A DNA stretch of 64,000 nt from JAUIAI01 sp049680625 (GTDB lineage: Bacteria > Pseudomonadota > Gammaproteobacteria > Burkholderiales > Burkholderiaceae_E): the NCBI GenBank assembly GCA_049680625.1, contig JBAUID010000151.1:1-64000 (forward strand). The letters are read 5' to 3'. Below, piece after piece: positions 34,227 to 43,305 of this stretch. Both the position numbers and the translations under genes were made by a program. Every line of letters starts with the position of its first letter. Within the stretch, counting starts at the first letter, position 1. Below the pieces are notes generated by a model. It was not told the DNA's origin. It ran no database searches and saw only the letters and a program-made list of their open reading frames with translations.

Positions 34227-34802
34227 ATGATTGGTCGAATCTCCGGAACCCTTGTTGAAAAACGCCCGCCAGCTGTCTTAGTTGATACCGGCGGGGTTGG
34301 CTATGAAATTGATGTGCCGATGAGTACGTTTTATGAGCTGCCGCCCGAAGGTAGCCAGGTCACCCTGCTGACACATTTGCTGGTGCGTGAAGACGCGCAG
34401 CTGTTGTACGGGTTTCTCAGCGAACTCGAGCGGGCGACTTTCAAACAACTGATTAAGATCTCAGGCGTTGGCGCGCGTATTGCTCTGGCCATATTATCGG
34501 GCCTGTCGGTGACAGAACTGCGCATGGCGGTCAATGAACAAGAACCCGGTCGGCTCACCCGGGTACCAGGCATCGGCAAGAAAACCGCCGAGCGATTGCT
34601 GCTTGAGCTGAAAGGCAAACTTGACGACTTACCCGGCGGTGCCAGCCTGCCACAAAGTGACAACAATGCTTCTGACATCGTTCATGCCTTGCTCGCGTTG
34701 GGGTATTCCGACAAAGAGTCCCGTGCAGCAGCAGCCAGACTGCCGGCAGATGCGAATGTGGCTGACGGCATCCGCCTGGCCTTAAAACAGCTTGCCAAAT
34801 GA
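34227..34802 (+). CDS. ruvA: Holliday junction helicase subunit RuvA
   Basis: 191 residues: N-terminal OB fold (~1-63, 'MIGRISGTLVEKRPPAVLVDTGGVGYEI'-like), two helix-hairpin-helix motifs in the middle ('LIKISGVGARIALAIL' and 'LTRVPGIGKKTAERLLLEL'), and a C-terminal three-helix domain that binds RuvB. It holds the four-way junction for RuvB and RuvC. It starts 9 nt after ruvC and overlaps ruvB by ATGA. Confidence 0.97.
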   Translation: MIGRISGTLVEKRPPAVLVDTGGVGYEIDVPMSTFYELPPEGSQVTLLTHLLVREDAQLLYGFLSELERATFKQLIKISGVGARIALAILSGLSVTELRMAVNEQEPGRLTRVPGIGKKTAERLLLELKGKLDDLPGGASLPQSDNNASDIVHALLALGYSDKESRAAAARLPADANVADGIRLALKQLAK

Positions 34803-35878
34803 TTGAACACGATAACCTGGAGTCTGGCCGGATAATATCCGCCACGGCGTCAACCCCCAACGAAGAACAAGTTGAACGGGCGCTGCGGCCGCGGACGCTG
34901 GCCGACTACGTTGGCCAACCTAAAGTCTGCGAACAACTCGATATTTTTATACAGGCAGCTCGCGCGCGACAAGACGCCCTGGATCACATCTTGTTATTTG
35001 GGCCACCGGGCCTTGGCAAAACTACCCTGGCCCATATTGTTGCAGCCGAAATGGGGGTTAGTCTGAAACAAACCTCCGGACCGGTTCTTGAAAAACCCGG
35101 TGACCTTGCTGCCATGCTCACCAACCTTGAGCGCAACGATGTTTTGTTCATTGATGAAATACATCGCCTGTCACCCGTCGTTGAAGAAATCCTGTATCCG
35201 GCTCTCGAAGATTTCCAAATAGACATCTTGATCGGCGAAGGCCCGGCCGCGCGCAGTATTAAGCTGGACTTACAACCGTTTACTCTCGTTGGTGCAACCA
35301 CACGCGCCGGCATGCTGACCAACCCTTTACGCGACCGCTTCGGTATCGTGTCACGGCTGGAGTTCTACAGCGTGCCCGACCTGACAACAATTGTGCGGCG
35401 TTCCGGGCGATTACTAAAGGTCAATCTACATGATGACGGTGCCGCTGAAATCGCGCGCCGTTCGCGCGGCACTCCGCGAATCGCCAATCGCTTGCTGCGC
35501 CGGGTTCGCGACTATGCCGAAGTTCGTAACAACGGGGTTATTGACCTGGACAGTACCCACGCCGCCCTAAAGATGCTGGACGTAGACCCCGCCGGCTTCG
35601 ATCTAATGGATCGCAAACTCCTCGAAACCATCATCGACCGCTTCAACGGCGGCCCGGTTGGTCTGGACAATGTGGCCGCGGCCATTGGTGAAGAACGCGA
35701 TACGATTGAAGACGTCATTGAGCCTTACCTGATTCAGCAGGGCTTTTTGCAACGCACGCCACGCGGCCGCATAGCCACCAATCATGCGTATAAACATTTT
35801 GGTCTTACCGAGCCCGGCAACCGGCAAAACAACGTCGGCGATATTTTCTCTGGCAGCGCGCCAGACGAGTCGGCCTGA
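34799..35878 (+). CDS. ruvB: Holliday junction branch-migration ATPase RuvB
   Basis: 359-residue AAA+ motor. Walker A is GPPGLGKT, Walker B 'LFIDEIHRL', sensor 1 'LVGATTRAG', arginine finger in 'LRDRFG', with a winged-helix C-terminus ending near 'RGRIATNHAYKHFG'. Complete and of typical length, with a Gly/Ser tail. ruvC-ruvA-ruvB order followed by ybgC-tol is the Pseudomonas-type layout. Confidence 0.97.
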   Translation: MIEHDNLESGRIISATASTPNEEQVERALRPRTLADYVGQPKVCEQLDIFIQAARARQDALDHILLFGPPGLGKTTLAHIVAAEMGVSLKQTSGPVLEKPGDLAAMLTNLERNDVLFIDEIHRLSPVVEEILYPALEDFQIDILIGEGPAARSIKLDLQPFTLVGATTRAGMLTNPLRDRFGIVSRLEFYSVPDLTTIVRRSGRLLKVNLHDDGAAEIARRSRGTPRIANRLLRRVRDYAEVRNNGVIDLDSTHAALKMLDVDPAGFDLMDRKLLETIIDRFNGGPVGLDNVAAAIGEERDTIEDVIEPYLIQQGFLQRTPRGRIATNHAYKHFGLTEPGNRQNNVGDIFSGSAPDESA

Positions 35879-35887
35879 CCACGGGTT

Positions 35888-36610
35888 GTGACCACCAGCT
35901 TCTTTGATCGCCTGCATGCGGCGACCCCCCGAATCGGCGTGACCTACGTCATCATTGTGATCAATGTCGTTGTGTACCTGGCAACCTGGCTCAACGGCGC
36001 CGACCCGTTTACCCCATCTCCCAGCCAGATGTTAACTGCCGGCGGAAACTTCCTCCCGTACACATCAGAGCAGCCCTGGCGTCTGATGAGCTCTACAGTC
36101 GTGCACGCCGGATTGTTTCATCTGGCTGTGAATATGTGGGTATTACTCCAAATGGGCAAAATTGCAGAGCGCTTCTACGGCAGTGTGCAATTTGCCGTTA
36201 TCTATCTGCTCTCCGGCTTGTTCGGGTCATTGTGCAGCCTTTTCTTTACCGCCGAAAGCGCGGTATCGGTCGGGGCGTCGGGTGCTGTCTACGGGATTGC
36301 CGGCGCAATTATCGCCGCCGTACTGACAAAGTCAGGGCAACTGCCACCCGCGGTTGTCCGACACTTGCGATTGCCATTCGTGGCATTCGTGGTCATCTCT
36401 TTTGGCCTCGGACTGATCACCGACTGGATCGATAATTCGTCCCATCTCGGTGGTCTGGTGGCAGGATTTATGCTGGCGGCGCTGATGGTGGCCCGATTTG
36501 ACTGGGATAACTTTCGCACCAGGGGGATGCAGCGGGCAATGCTCGCACTGTTCTGCGCAGCAACTGGCGGCGCAACACTATGGAAGCTAGTTCCTGTTCC
36601 GTCTCCCTAG
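35888..36610 (+). CDS. rhomboid-family intramembrane serine protease
   Basis: 240 residues from GTG 35888 with six predicted membrane helices. The catalytic Ser is in 'VGASGAVYG' (fourth helix) and the His in 'NSSHLGGLVAG' (sixth helix); 'HAGLFHLAVNMWVL' on helix 2 and the 'WR' of loop 1 are conserved rhomboid features. It would cleave membrane-spanning substrates in the inner membrane; the substrate is unknown. It follows ruvB by 9 nt, likely as a passenger of the operon. Confidence 0.9.
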   Translation: MTTSFFDRLHAATPRIGVTYVIIVINVVVYLATWLNGADPFTPSPSQMLTAGGNFLPYTSEQPWRLMSSTVVHAGLFHLAVNMWVLLQMGKIAERFYGSVQFAVIYLLSGLFGSLCSLFFTAESAVSVGASGAVYGIAGAIIAAVLTKSGQLPPAVVRHLRLPFVAFVVISFGLGLITDWIDNSSHLGGLVAGFMLAALMVARFDWDNFRTRGMQRAMLALFCAATGGATLWKLVPVPSP

Positions 36611-36946
36611 CTGGCTGGGGATGTAAAGAGTTTGTAAATGGTCACTCGAATTGCGGGCCGTGCAGGGAAAGCTATCGTTTAATCAGCCCGATGCTCAAAG
36701 AAGCAGCAGAAAAAGGCAGAAAAATGGTCGATCCACCGCCACCAAAGTCATTCACTCAGGCATTCACACGGAAATTCACATGGACAACACCCAAAACAAC
36801 CGGCCAATCCGTGCAATCGCCGGCCAATTGCCCGCGATCAGCCGAGTTTGCCCCGTCATTGTAGAATCCCCGGATAATTCTCGGCGGGCACCTTCGCGCC
36901 GACATCGGCCTGCGACTATCACGCAGCGGAGTCGGCTAAAAAACCC
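36611..36946. other. 336-bp non-coding gap before the tol-pal cluster
   Basis: Two overlapping plus-strand frames (36580-36864 and 36651-36950) have low-quality composition and no family features, so I see no gene. An 8-bp direct repeat CGGCCAAT occurs twice (~36810 and ~36829). TAGAAT at ~36864 is a candidate -10 for the ybgC-tol operon, without a clear -35. Confidence 0.5.
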
Positions 36947-37366
36947 ATGACGAGCAAAAAACAATCACATTTCGACTGGCGCGTACGCGTCTACTACGAG
37001 GACACCGATGCTGGCGGAATTGTCTATTACGCCAATTACCTGCGCTTTTTCGAGCGAGCGCGGACCGAGTGGTTACGCGCCGTGGGCGTGTCCCACCGGG
37101 ATTTGGCTCGCGAAGAAGGCCTGCAATTTGTGGTCCGTTCGCTGGTTGTCGACTACCGGCTGCCGGCCCGGCTGGATGACGATTTGATGCTTAGCTTAAC
37201 CAATCTGAAAACCCGCGGGGCTTCTCTGCTAATTGAGCAAAACGCTTGTCGCGCGGGCTCAGAGGATATTTTAGTCAGTGCGCAGGTGCGAATTGCATCT
37301 GTACGCTGTGCGGATGGCAGCCCAGTCGGGATGCCCAAATGGCTTGTGAAAAGAGTAACCGAATGA
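36947..37366 (+). CDS. ybgC: Tol-Pal-associated acyl-CoA thioesterase YbgC
   Basis: 139-residue hot-dog-fold thioesterase. 'RVYYEDTDAGGIVYYANYLRFFERARTEWL' spans residues ~11-40; its Asp is the catalytic residue of the 4HBT YbgC group. YbgC hydrolyses acyl-CoA or acyl-ACP and is linked to phospholipid metabolism at the Tol complex. ATGA overlap into tolQ. Confidence 0.94.
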   Translation: MTSKKQSHFDWRVRVYYEDTDAGGIVYYANYLRFFERARTEWLRAVGVSHRDLAREEGLQFVVRSLVVDYRLPARLDDDLMLSLTNLKTRGASLLIEQNACRAGSEDILVSAQVRIASVRCADGSPVGMPKWLVKRVTE

Positions 37367-38037
37367 ATACTGATCTTTCAATCCTGTCACTAATTGCCGA
37401 AGCCAGCCTGCTGGTCAAAATTGTCATGGGCTTACTAGTGCTTATTTCACTGGCATCCTGGGCTATTATTTTTCGCAAAATATTCAGCCTGAGTGCGGCG
37501 CGTCGATCGACCGAGAAGTTCGAAACCGATTTCTGGAAAGACCGCGACCTTGGGTCTCTTTATCAACAAGTTCGCGAAGGCAGGCGCGGCAACGGGGCGC
37601 TGGCGCGAATCTTCGAAGCCGGCATGGGCGAATACCTGAAAAGCCGGCAACAGAAAGAAAAGCTTGAACACTCCATTATGGTCGATGGCACCCGGCGCGC
37701 AATGAAAGCCACGCTGAACCGCGAGCTTGACAACATGGAATCGAATCTCGGTTTTCTCGCGACGGTTGGTTCGGTCAGCCCGTACATCGGTTTGTTTGGT
37801 ACTGTCTGGGGCATCATGAACGCGTTTCGTGGACTCGCCAACGTCGAGCAGGCAACGCTTGCGTCGGTCGCGCCGGGCATTGCCGAGGCGTTAGTGGCAA
37901 CGGCAATTGGCCTGTTTGCCGCGATTCCAGCGGTAATTGCCTATAACCGCTTTGCCAGCGGCATTGACCGCCTGGCGACGCGTTTTGATGGCTTTATGGA
38001 AGAGTTCTCAAATATCCTGCAGCGCCAGGCGAGATAA
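37363..38037 (+). CDS. tolQ: Tol-Pal proton channel protein TolQ
   Basis: 225 residues from ATG 37363, with three membrane helices (~16-38, ~128-150, ~165-190) and a large cytoplasmic loop. The conserved 'TVGSVSPYIGLFGTVWGIMNAF' and 'APGIAEALVATAIGLFAAIPAVIAYN' segments define the ExbB/MotA/TolQ family. With TolR it uses the proton-motive force to energise TolA during outer-membrane invagination. It ends 2 nt before tolR. Confidence 0.97.
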   Translation: MNTDLSILSLIAEASLLVKIVMGLLVLISLASWAIIFRKIFSLSAARRSTEKFETDFWKDRDLGSLYQQVREGRRGNGALARIFEAGMGEYLKSRQQKEKLEHSIMVDGTRRAMKATLNRELDNMESNLGFLATVGSVSPYIGLFGTVWGIMNAFRGLANVEQATLASVAPGIAEALVATAIGLFAAIPAVIAYNRFASGIDRLATRFDGFMEEFSNILQRQAR

Positions 38038-38039
38038 AC

Positions 38040-38480
38040 ATGGCGACCGTCACATCACGATCTGGCCGCAATCGGCGGGTAATGAACGAGATAAACGTTG
38101 TACCGTATATCGACGTCATGCTCGTCTTGCTGGTTATTTTTATGGTGACCGCCCCGCTGCTGTCACCTGGGGTTGTTGATCTGCCAACAGTTGGCAGTAG
38201 CAGGGTAAAAAAAGACACCTATGTTGAGGTTCAGATTCCGAACGCAGGCGACATGGTGATTCAACTTAAAAATGCCGACTCCGATTCGGGCGAAATCCCG
38301 GTTCAACTTGATAACCTGGTTGAGAGCGTGCGCACCCTGACCGAAAACCAGGGCGCAGATACGCCGGTTGTCATTAGTGCGGACAAGACCGTCTTATACG
38401 AACAAGTAATGGCTGTAATGGACCGCCTGAAGTCGTCGGGTACACGCAAGATTGGCTTATTAGTCAAGAAACCCAACTGA
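38040..38480 (+). CDS. tolR: Tol-Pal proton channel protein TolR
   Basis: 146 residues: a short cytoplasmic tail with 'MNEINVVPYIDVMLVLLVIFMV', in which the membrane-helix Asp is the proton-carrying residue, then a periplasmic domain that dimerises and binds peptidoglycan. 'GTRKIGLL' near the end is the usual last strand. Length and motif match E. coli TolR. Confidence 0.97.
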   Translation: MATVTSRSGRNRRVMNEINVVPYIDVMLVLLVIFMVTAPLLSPGVVDLPTVGSSRVKKDTYVEVQIPNAGDMVIQLKNADSDSGEIPVQLDNLVESVRTLTENQGADTPVVISADKTVLYEQVMAVMDRLKSSGTRKIGLLVKKPN

Positions 38481-38499
38481 GTCGCCGGTTAACTTCCTG

Positions 38500-40317
38500 A
38501 TGGATTTTGAGCGCCTCAAAAACACCCTTATCGACCGGTTCGTTGCATCCGATCGAACCTGGGTGCGCTCAATCCTGTTGTCTATGCTTGTTCATACGGC
38601 ACTGGCCGCCGTATTGTTCTTTGGCATTCAATGGAAAATTGAAGAACCACCGCCGGTTATCGCCGAGCTCTGGTCCCCCGAAGAAACCGAACCTATTGTC
38701 CAAACACCCGAGCCGGTCGAAGTAACCCCGGTACCAGACCCAACCCAGCTGGCCCAAAACGAATTGCAGAATGAAGCGATTCAGCGACGTGACGTTGAAG
38801 AAAACCTGCGCGCGTCAGCATTGGCCGAACGTCAGCGCGAACTCGAGACAGAACGGCTGCGCCGTGAAGCTGAGGAAAAAGCCCGGATCGAAGAAGAAAT
38901 CCGGATCAAGGAAGAAAAACGGCTCCAAGAAGAGGCAGAACAAGAGCGCCTTCGCCAGGCGCGGCTGGCCAAGGAGCAAGCCGAACAAAAAGAGCGCGAA
39001 GAAGCAGAACTGAAGGCGAAACTTGAGCAGGCCGAGCGCCAGCAGCTGGAGGACGAGAAAAAGCGGCTGGAAGAACAAGCCCTTCGCCTTGAGCAGGAGC
39101 GCCAGACCGCGCTAGAAGAGCAACAACGACTTGAACAAGAGCGCTTGAAACGCGAGGAACAAGAGAAGCAGCGACTGGAACTAGAACGTCAGCAATTGAT
39201 AGAGGAGCGTTTAAATCGCGAAGCGGAACTGCAAAAACTTGAGCGGGAACGCCTTGAGCGCGAAGCACTGGAGAAACAACGTCTTGAGCAAGAGCGACAG
39301 CAGCTGCAAGCGGAGCGCTTAAAACGCGAGGAGGAGCTGCAAAAGCTCGAACAGGAACGCATCGAGCGGGAAAAGGCGGAAACGAAACGCCTTGAAGAAG
39401 AACGCCAGCGGCTCGAAGAAGAAAAGCTTAAGCGTGAGGCTGAAGTCGAACGGCTTGAACAAGAGCGCTTAAAGCGCGAGGAAGAGCAACGCTTGTTCGA
39501 AGCCGAGAAGCAACGGCTGGAGGAAGAACGGAAAAAACGGGAAGAACAAGAGAAACTCAAAGCGGATGAAGCGGCCCGCCTGCTTGCGCTCGAACGCGCT
39601 CGTCTGCAAGCCGAACGCGAACAGCTTGAGAAAGAAAAGCTGCTGGCTGAGCAAGCCAGGCAGCAGCAGCTGGAACAAGAACAACAGCGCGCCGCAGAAA
39701 AAAAGCGCCTTGAAGAACAGCAACAGGCAGAAGAACAAAAGCGCGTAAAACGTGAAGAGCAGGAAAAAGCAGCCGCCCTTGCCCGTCAGAAAAAAGCAGA
39801 AGAAGAAAAACGCGCCGCTGCGGAAAAGAAAAGGCGCGCCGCTGAGGATGCAAAAAAAAGCGCGGAGCAAGCCCGTCGCAAAAAGCGCGAAGAGGCAAAG
39901 AAACGCGAGGAAGACAAAGCCCGTCAGGAATACCTCGCGTCGTTACAAGGCTCAGTCGGCGGCAGTAGCAGCGGCGCCGACGGCGGCCGGGCATCCACCG
40001 GCGGGTCGAGCGGATCCCGTGGGACTGTTGGTGGCGGTGGCCGTGGCAACGCTGGATATCAGGCCAAGTTAATTGCCCTGATTCGTGGCAAGGTTAGCTT
40101 TGCGCGTCGCGATGTTGGTAACCCGATTGCTGAATTCCGCGTGAAATTGCTGCCCAACGGGCGAATCCGCTCGGTTCAGCTGACCCGGCCCAGCGGTGTG
40201 GCGTCCTGGGATGATGCGGCTGAACGTGCCATCTGGAAAAACGACCCCTTGCCTTGTGATGATGATGGTCGCTGCCCGGATGACTTGATTATCACCCTGT
40301 CGCCGCAAAGCCGATGA
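38500..40317 (+). CDS. tolA: Tol-Pal protein TolA with an extended helical domain
   Basis: 605 residues against 421 in E. coli. Domain I is a membrane helix (~24-46) anchoring it to TolQR. A short Pro-rich stretch is followed by a very long charged helix (~83-480) of Glu/Arg/Lys/Gln/Leu repeats (RLEQERLKREEE-type), then a Gly/Ser hinge and domain III (~500-605) with 'GYQAKLIALIRGKVSF' and two Cys near the end, which binds TolB, Pal or CpoB. Repeats make long antisense frames that are not genes. The length suggests a wide periplasm or repeat expansion. Confidence 0.95.
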   Translation: MDFERLKNTLIDRFVASDRTWVRSILLSMLVHTALAAVLFFGIQWKIEEPPPVIAELWSPEETEPIVQTPEPVEVTPVPDPTQLAQNELQNEAIQRRDVEENLRASALAERQRELETERLRREAEEKARIEEEIRIKEEKRLQEEAEQERLRQARLAKEQAEQKEREEAELKAKLEQAERQQLEDEKKRLEEQALRLEQERQTALEEQQRLEQERLKREEQEKQRLELERQQLIEERLNREAELQKLERERLEREALEKQRLEQERQQLQAERLKREEELQKLEQERIEREKAETKRLEEERQRLEEEKLKREAEVERLEQERLKREEEQRLFEAEKQRLEEERKKREEQEKLKADEAARLLALERARLQAEREQLEKEKLLAEQARQQQLEQEQQRAAEKKRLEEQQQAEEQKRVKREEQEKAAALARQKKAEEEKRAAAEKKRRAAEDAKKSAEQARRKKREEAKKREEDKARQEYLASLQGSVGGSSSGADGGRASTGGSSGSRGTVGGGGRGNAGYQAKLIALIRGKVSFARRDVGNPIAEFRVKLLPNGRIRSVQLTRPSGVASWDDAAERAIWKNDPLPCDDDGRCPDDLIITLSPQSR

Positions 40318-40359
40318 CAAGTCAGTCTTCGCGGCGTCAGCCACGGGACCAGAATCAGC

Positions 40360-40423
40360 TTGTTACATGATGTGCACCGGGTATGCTCCTGCTCAGCGGC
40401 CCAAATGGCCCCTCCGATATAAT
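40360..40423 (+). promoter_or_regulatory. candidate promoter(s) for tolB-pal-cpoB
   Basis: In the 182-bp gap after tolA, TTGTTA (40360-40365), a 16-base spacer and TATGCT (40382-40387) form a moderate promoter; further on, a perfect TATAAT stands at 40418-40423 without a good -35. Either could start a tolB-pal-cpoB transcript, matching the internal promoter before tolB known in E. coli. By-eye evidence only. Confidence 0.45.
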
Positions 40424-40499
40424 CTGTTGTTCTGTGATGGACTGATCGCAGCAGCGTGGCCACCCGGTTCAGCGGGTAGTTAAACTGCGGCCCAAAAAA

Positions 40500-41795
40500 A
40501 TGCCTAAATTCTTAGCGTCAAAAGCCGGTTCCCTGCTGATTGCCCTCGTAAGCCTGCTATGCCTTCTGCCCGGCGCAGTATCTGCGCAGATGCGTCTTGA
40601 TGTCACCGGCGTGGGGGCGACGCAATACCCGATTGCTATTGGCAATTTTGAAATCAGTGGTGAACCCGCGGAAAACGTGGTTGAAATCTTGCGGGCCGAC
40701 CTGCGCAGCAGCGGCTTGTTCAAAATAATTGACCCAGGCTTTACCTTATCGGAATACGGCGCAATAGACTTTGCCACCTTGCGCAGCAAAGGCGCGGATG
40801 CCGTCGTTGGCGGATCGATTAACCGACTGGCCAATGGCCAGTACGATGTCCGCTTTCAGCTCACTGACGCCGTCCGCCAGGAAGTGCTGGGCACGCCAGT
40901 GTCGATGATCGCCGCCCCCAGCGATCTGCGTTACGCTGCCCACCAGATCGCTGACTACGTATACGAAAAGCTCACCGGGCAAAAAGGTGTGTTCACCACC
41001 CGAATAGCGTTTATTACCCGCAAGCGTGATGCCTATCGACTGAACATCTCCGACTGGGATGGCAAAAACATCCGTATCCCGCTGACCTCAAGCGAACCGA
41101 TTATCTCACCGGCCTGGTCGCCGGATGGCAACCGGATCGCCTACGTTTCTTTTGAAACCCGCAAGCCAGTGGTTTACGTGCACACCATCAGCACTGGCAA
41201 GCGGATTGCGGTGGCCAACTTTCGAGGCAGCAACAGTGCGCCGGCATGGTCACCAGACAGCAGTACGCTGGCTGTAGCCCTGACCCGTGACGGCAGCTCC
41301 CAGATCTATCTGGTTAGTGCCAGTGGGCAGGCTGAACCTAAGCGACTGGTATCGTCCAGCGGAATCGATACCGAGCCGCAATTTGCACCCAATGGCACCG
41401 ACTTATATTTCAGTTCTGACCGCGGCGGTTCGCCGCAGATTTACCGTATCAACGTAAACGGCGGTAGCGCCAGCCGCATTACCTTCGGATCCGGCTATAA
41501 CGTCAGCCCTCGCATCAGCCCGGACGGTACAACACTGGCTTACGTCACACGCCGCAAGGGGCAACACTTTATTGCCCTGAAAAATCTTGAAAGTGGTGCC
41601 GAATCCCTGCTGTCTGACGGCGGCAATGAAGAATCGCCCAGTTTTTCGCCAAACGGACGCTGGCTGATGTATGCGACCAAATCAGGCGGACGGGACACCT
41701 TAATTGCCTCATCTGTTGACGGCCGGGTCCGACAACGCATGACCACTGATAGTGGTGATATCCGTGAACCGACCTGGGGCCCTTACGGAGGCTAA
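40500..41795 (+). CDS. tolB: Tol-Pal periplasmic beta-propeller TolB
   Basis: 431 residues. Signal peptide ~1-28 (ends VSAQ), N-terminal D1 domain (~30-165) that contacts TolA, and a six-bladed propeller (~170-431) with repeated 'SPAWSPDGN.IAYVS' and 'ISPDG..LAYVTRRKG' WD40-like PD40 blades. It binds Pal and releases it when pulled by TolA. Typical length. Confidence 0.97.
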   Translation: MPKFLASKAGSLLIALVSLLCLLPGAVSAQMRLDVTGVGATQYPIAIGNFEISGEPAENVVEILRADLRSSGLFKIIDPGFTLSEYGAIDFATLRSKGADAVVGGSINRLANGQYDVRFQLTDAVRQEVLGTPVSMIAAPSDLRYAAHQIADYVYEKLTGQKGVFTTRIAFITRKRDAYRLNISDWDGKNIRIPLTSSEPIISPAWSPDGNRIAYVSFETRKPVVYVHTISTGKRIAVANFRGSNSAPAWSPDSSTLAVALTRDGSSQIYLVSASGQAEPKRLVSSSGIDTEPQFAPNGTDLYFSSDRGGSPQIYRINVNGGSASRITFGSGYNVSPRISPDGTTLAYVTRRKGQHFIALKNLESGAESLLSDGGNEESPSFSPNGRWLMYATKSGGRDTLIASSVDGRVRQRMTTDSGDIREPTWGPYGG

Positions 41796-41831
41796 CCGGG
41801 TTTATCGAATCAACGAAACAAGGAAAAAAAC

Positions 41832-42401
41832 ATGAACCTGCGTCTTTTGATTTGCAGCGGACTTACCGCCACCTTGATTGGCTGCGGCTCATCAGTGAAA
41901 CTCGACGACAACCCGGCACGAATCGAAAGCCGGGGTGGCGCCCAGGCAGGAACAGCCGCGGGTGGTGCGCAGAGTGCCGGCATTGGTGGCGCCGGCTCAA
42001 CCACCAACCGGGACGTCGCCCAGATACAGGCCGCCACCCCAAGCGATCCGCTGGAGGAGCCCAACAGCCTGCTGTCTCAGCGGAGCATTTTCTTCGACTA
42101 CGACAGTTTCACCATACGCGAAGAATTCCAGGGCCTGGTTGAAGCCCATGCTCGTTATCTGACCGCCAACCCGGAGCGGCAGGTTGTGCTCCAGGGCAAT
42201 ACCGATGAACGCGGCGCGCGCGAATATAATCTTGCCCTGGGCCAGAAGCGGGCTGAGGCAGTCCGGCGAGCCATGGCGGTACTCGGGGTCAGTGATAACC
42301 AGGTCGAGGCAGTCAGCTTCGGTGAGGAGCGGCCAAGGAATTTTGGTTCATCAGAGGCTGATATGGCCGAAAACCGTCGCGTAGACATCGTATACAAGTA
42401 G
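41832..42401 (+). CDS. pal: peptidoglycan-associated lipoprotein Pal
   Basis: 189 residues. Lipobox L-I-G-C places the lipidated Cys at residue 18, so Lnt is needed for its maturation. After a Gly/Ala-rich linker comes the OmpA-like domain (~75-189): 'SIFFDYDSFTIREEFQ', 'VVLQGNTDERGAREYNLALGQKRA' with the Asp/Arg that bind diaminopimelate, and 'NRRVDIVYK' at the end. An AGGA Shine-Dalgarno is well placed. Confidence 0.97.
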   Translation: MNLRLLICSGLTATLIGCGSSVKLDDNPARIESRGGAQAGTAAGGAQSAGIGGAGSTTNRDVAQIQAATPSDPLEEPNSLLSQRSIFFDYDSFTIREEFQGLVEAHARYLTANPERQVVLQGNTDERGAREYNLALGQKRAEAVRRAMAVLGVSDNQVEAVSFGEERPRNFGSSEADMAENRRVDIVYK

Positions 42402-42444
42402 AGAAGTCATCTCGGCGGGGTTCTGGATCGTTATCATACGAATC

Positions 42445-43221
42445 ATGCAAAAAACCCTGAATCTCCCAATTATGAAGACCTTAATTGCCTGTGTGCTGGC
42501 GGTGCAACTGTCTTCGGCATGGGCATTGTTTGAAGATAGCGACGCCCGCAAGGCCATCCTCGATTTACGTGCCAAGCTCGAGCGCCTGGATATCGACTTT
42601 ACCAACCGCCTGCGCTCCCTGGAGGCCAAGGTTGACCAGATCCAGCAACGGGCCGGCGGACAACTCGCGCTGCAGCAAGATCTTGAACGCCTCAGACAGG
42701 AAGTTGCTGCTCTGCGCGGGCAGCTCGAAGAACAAAGCAACGAGCTTTCGAAAACCCAGCAAAAACAACGTACCCAGTTTGAGCGAGTCGACTCCCGCAT
42801 TCGCCTGGTTGAGCCCGTGCAGGTTCAAATCGATGGACAGACCGTTTCTGTTGAACGGGCTGAGCAACGCATGTACGAGGCAGCCCTCAACGAATTTCGC
42901 CAGGGGAATTTTGATGCGGCCGAGCGGGCTCTGGATGCTTTTCTGATCCAGTATCCGGAAAGCCCCTACGCGCCCGAAGCAACCTTCTGGCTTGGCAGCA
43001 GCCAATATGCATTGAAAAAATACAAACTGGCTGTCCAGACTCAGTCCCGGGTTGTCGATTCCTTTCCGAGCAGCGGCCGGGCCCCTGATGCCTTGCTGAA
43101 TAAGGGTTTTGCCGAACTAGAGCTGAATCGACGCACAGCCGCCAAGCGTACGTTCAAAGAGGTCCAGGAGCGTTATCCGGACTCATCCGCGGCGCGAACC
43201 GCGGAAGCCCGCGCAGATTGA
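42445..43221 (+). CDS. cpoB: cell-division coordinator CpoB (YbgF)
   Basis: 258 residues from ATG 42445; ATG 42472 gives a neater signal peptide and is equally likely. After the signal (cut near SSAWA) comes a trimeric coiled coil (~40-120, 'LRAKLERLDIDFTNRLRSLEAKVDQIQ'), then TPR repeats (~140-250, 'MYEAALNEFRQGNFDAAERAL'). It links PBP1B activity to Tol function at the septum. Last gene of the tol-pal cluster; tRNA-Lys follows. Confidence 0.93.
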   Translation: MQKTLNLPIMKTLIACVLAVQLSSAWALFEDSDARKAILDLRAKLERLDIDFTNRLRSLEAKVDQIQQRAGGQLALQQDLERLRQEVAALRGQLEEQSNELSKTQQKQRTQFERVDSRIRLVEPVQVQIDGQTVSVERAEQRMYEAALNEFRQGNFDAAERALDAFLIQYPESPYAPEATFWLGSSQYALKKYKLAVQTQSRVVDSFPSSGRAPDALLNKGFAELELNRRTAAKRTFKEVQERYPDSSAARTAEARAD

Positions 43222-43255
43222 TCTACCGCCAAAATCGAGTATTCTGAACAGGGGT

Positions 43256-43284
43256 TTGACCATCTGGTCAGGCATCGCTAGAAT
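43256..43284 (+). promoter_or_regulatory. sigma-70 promoter of tRNA-Lys
   Basis: TTGACC (43256-43261), 17-base spacer, TAGAAT (43279-43284), then a C/T- and GC-containing discriminator. The tRNA begins 22 bases after the -10, so a leader of about 15 bases is expected. Well-formed and free of overlap with cpoB. Confidence 0.8.
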
Positions 43285-43305
43285 CTCGCTTCCCTTGAGG
43301 ACAGT

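Noticed and set aside
36580..36950. Two small plus-strand frames before ybgC
   Set aside because: No ribosome-binding site, overlapping each other in two frames, no family features; treated as promoter region.
38815..39994. Several long minus-strand frames opposite tolA (Phe/Leu- or Ser/Arg-rich)
   Set aside because: They are the complement of the Glu/Lys/Arg repeat region of tolA; the composition is what antisense of such repeats must give, and there is no start context.
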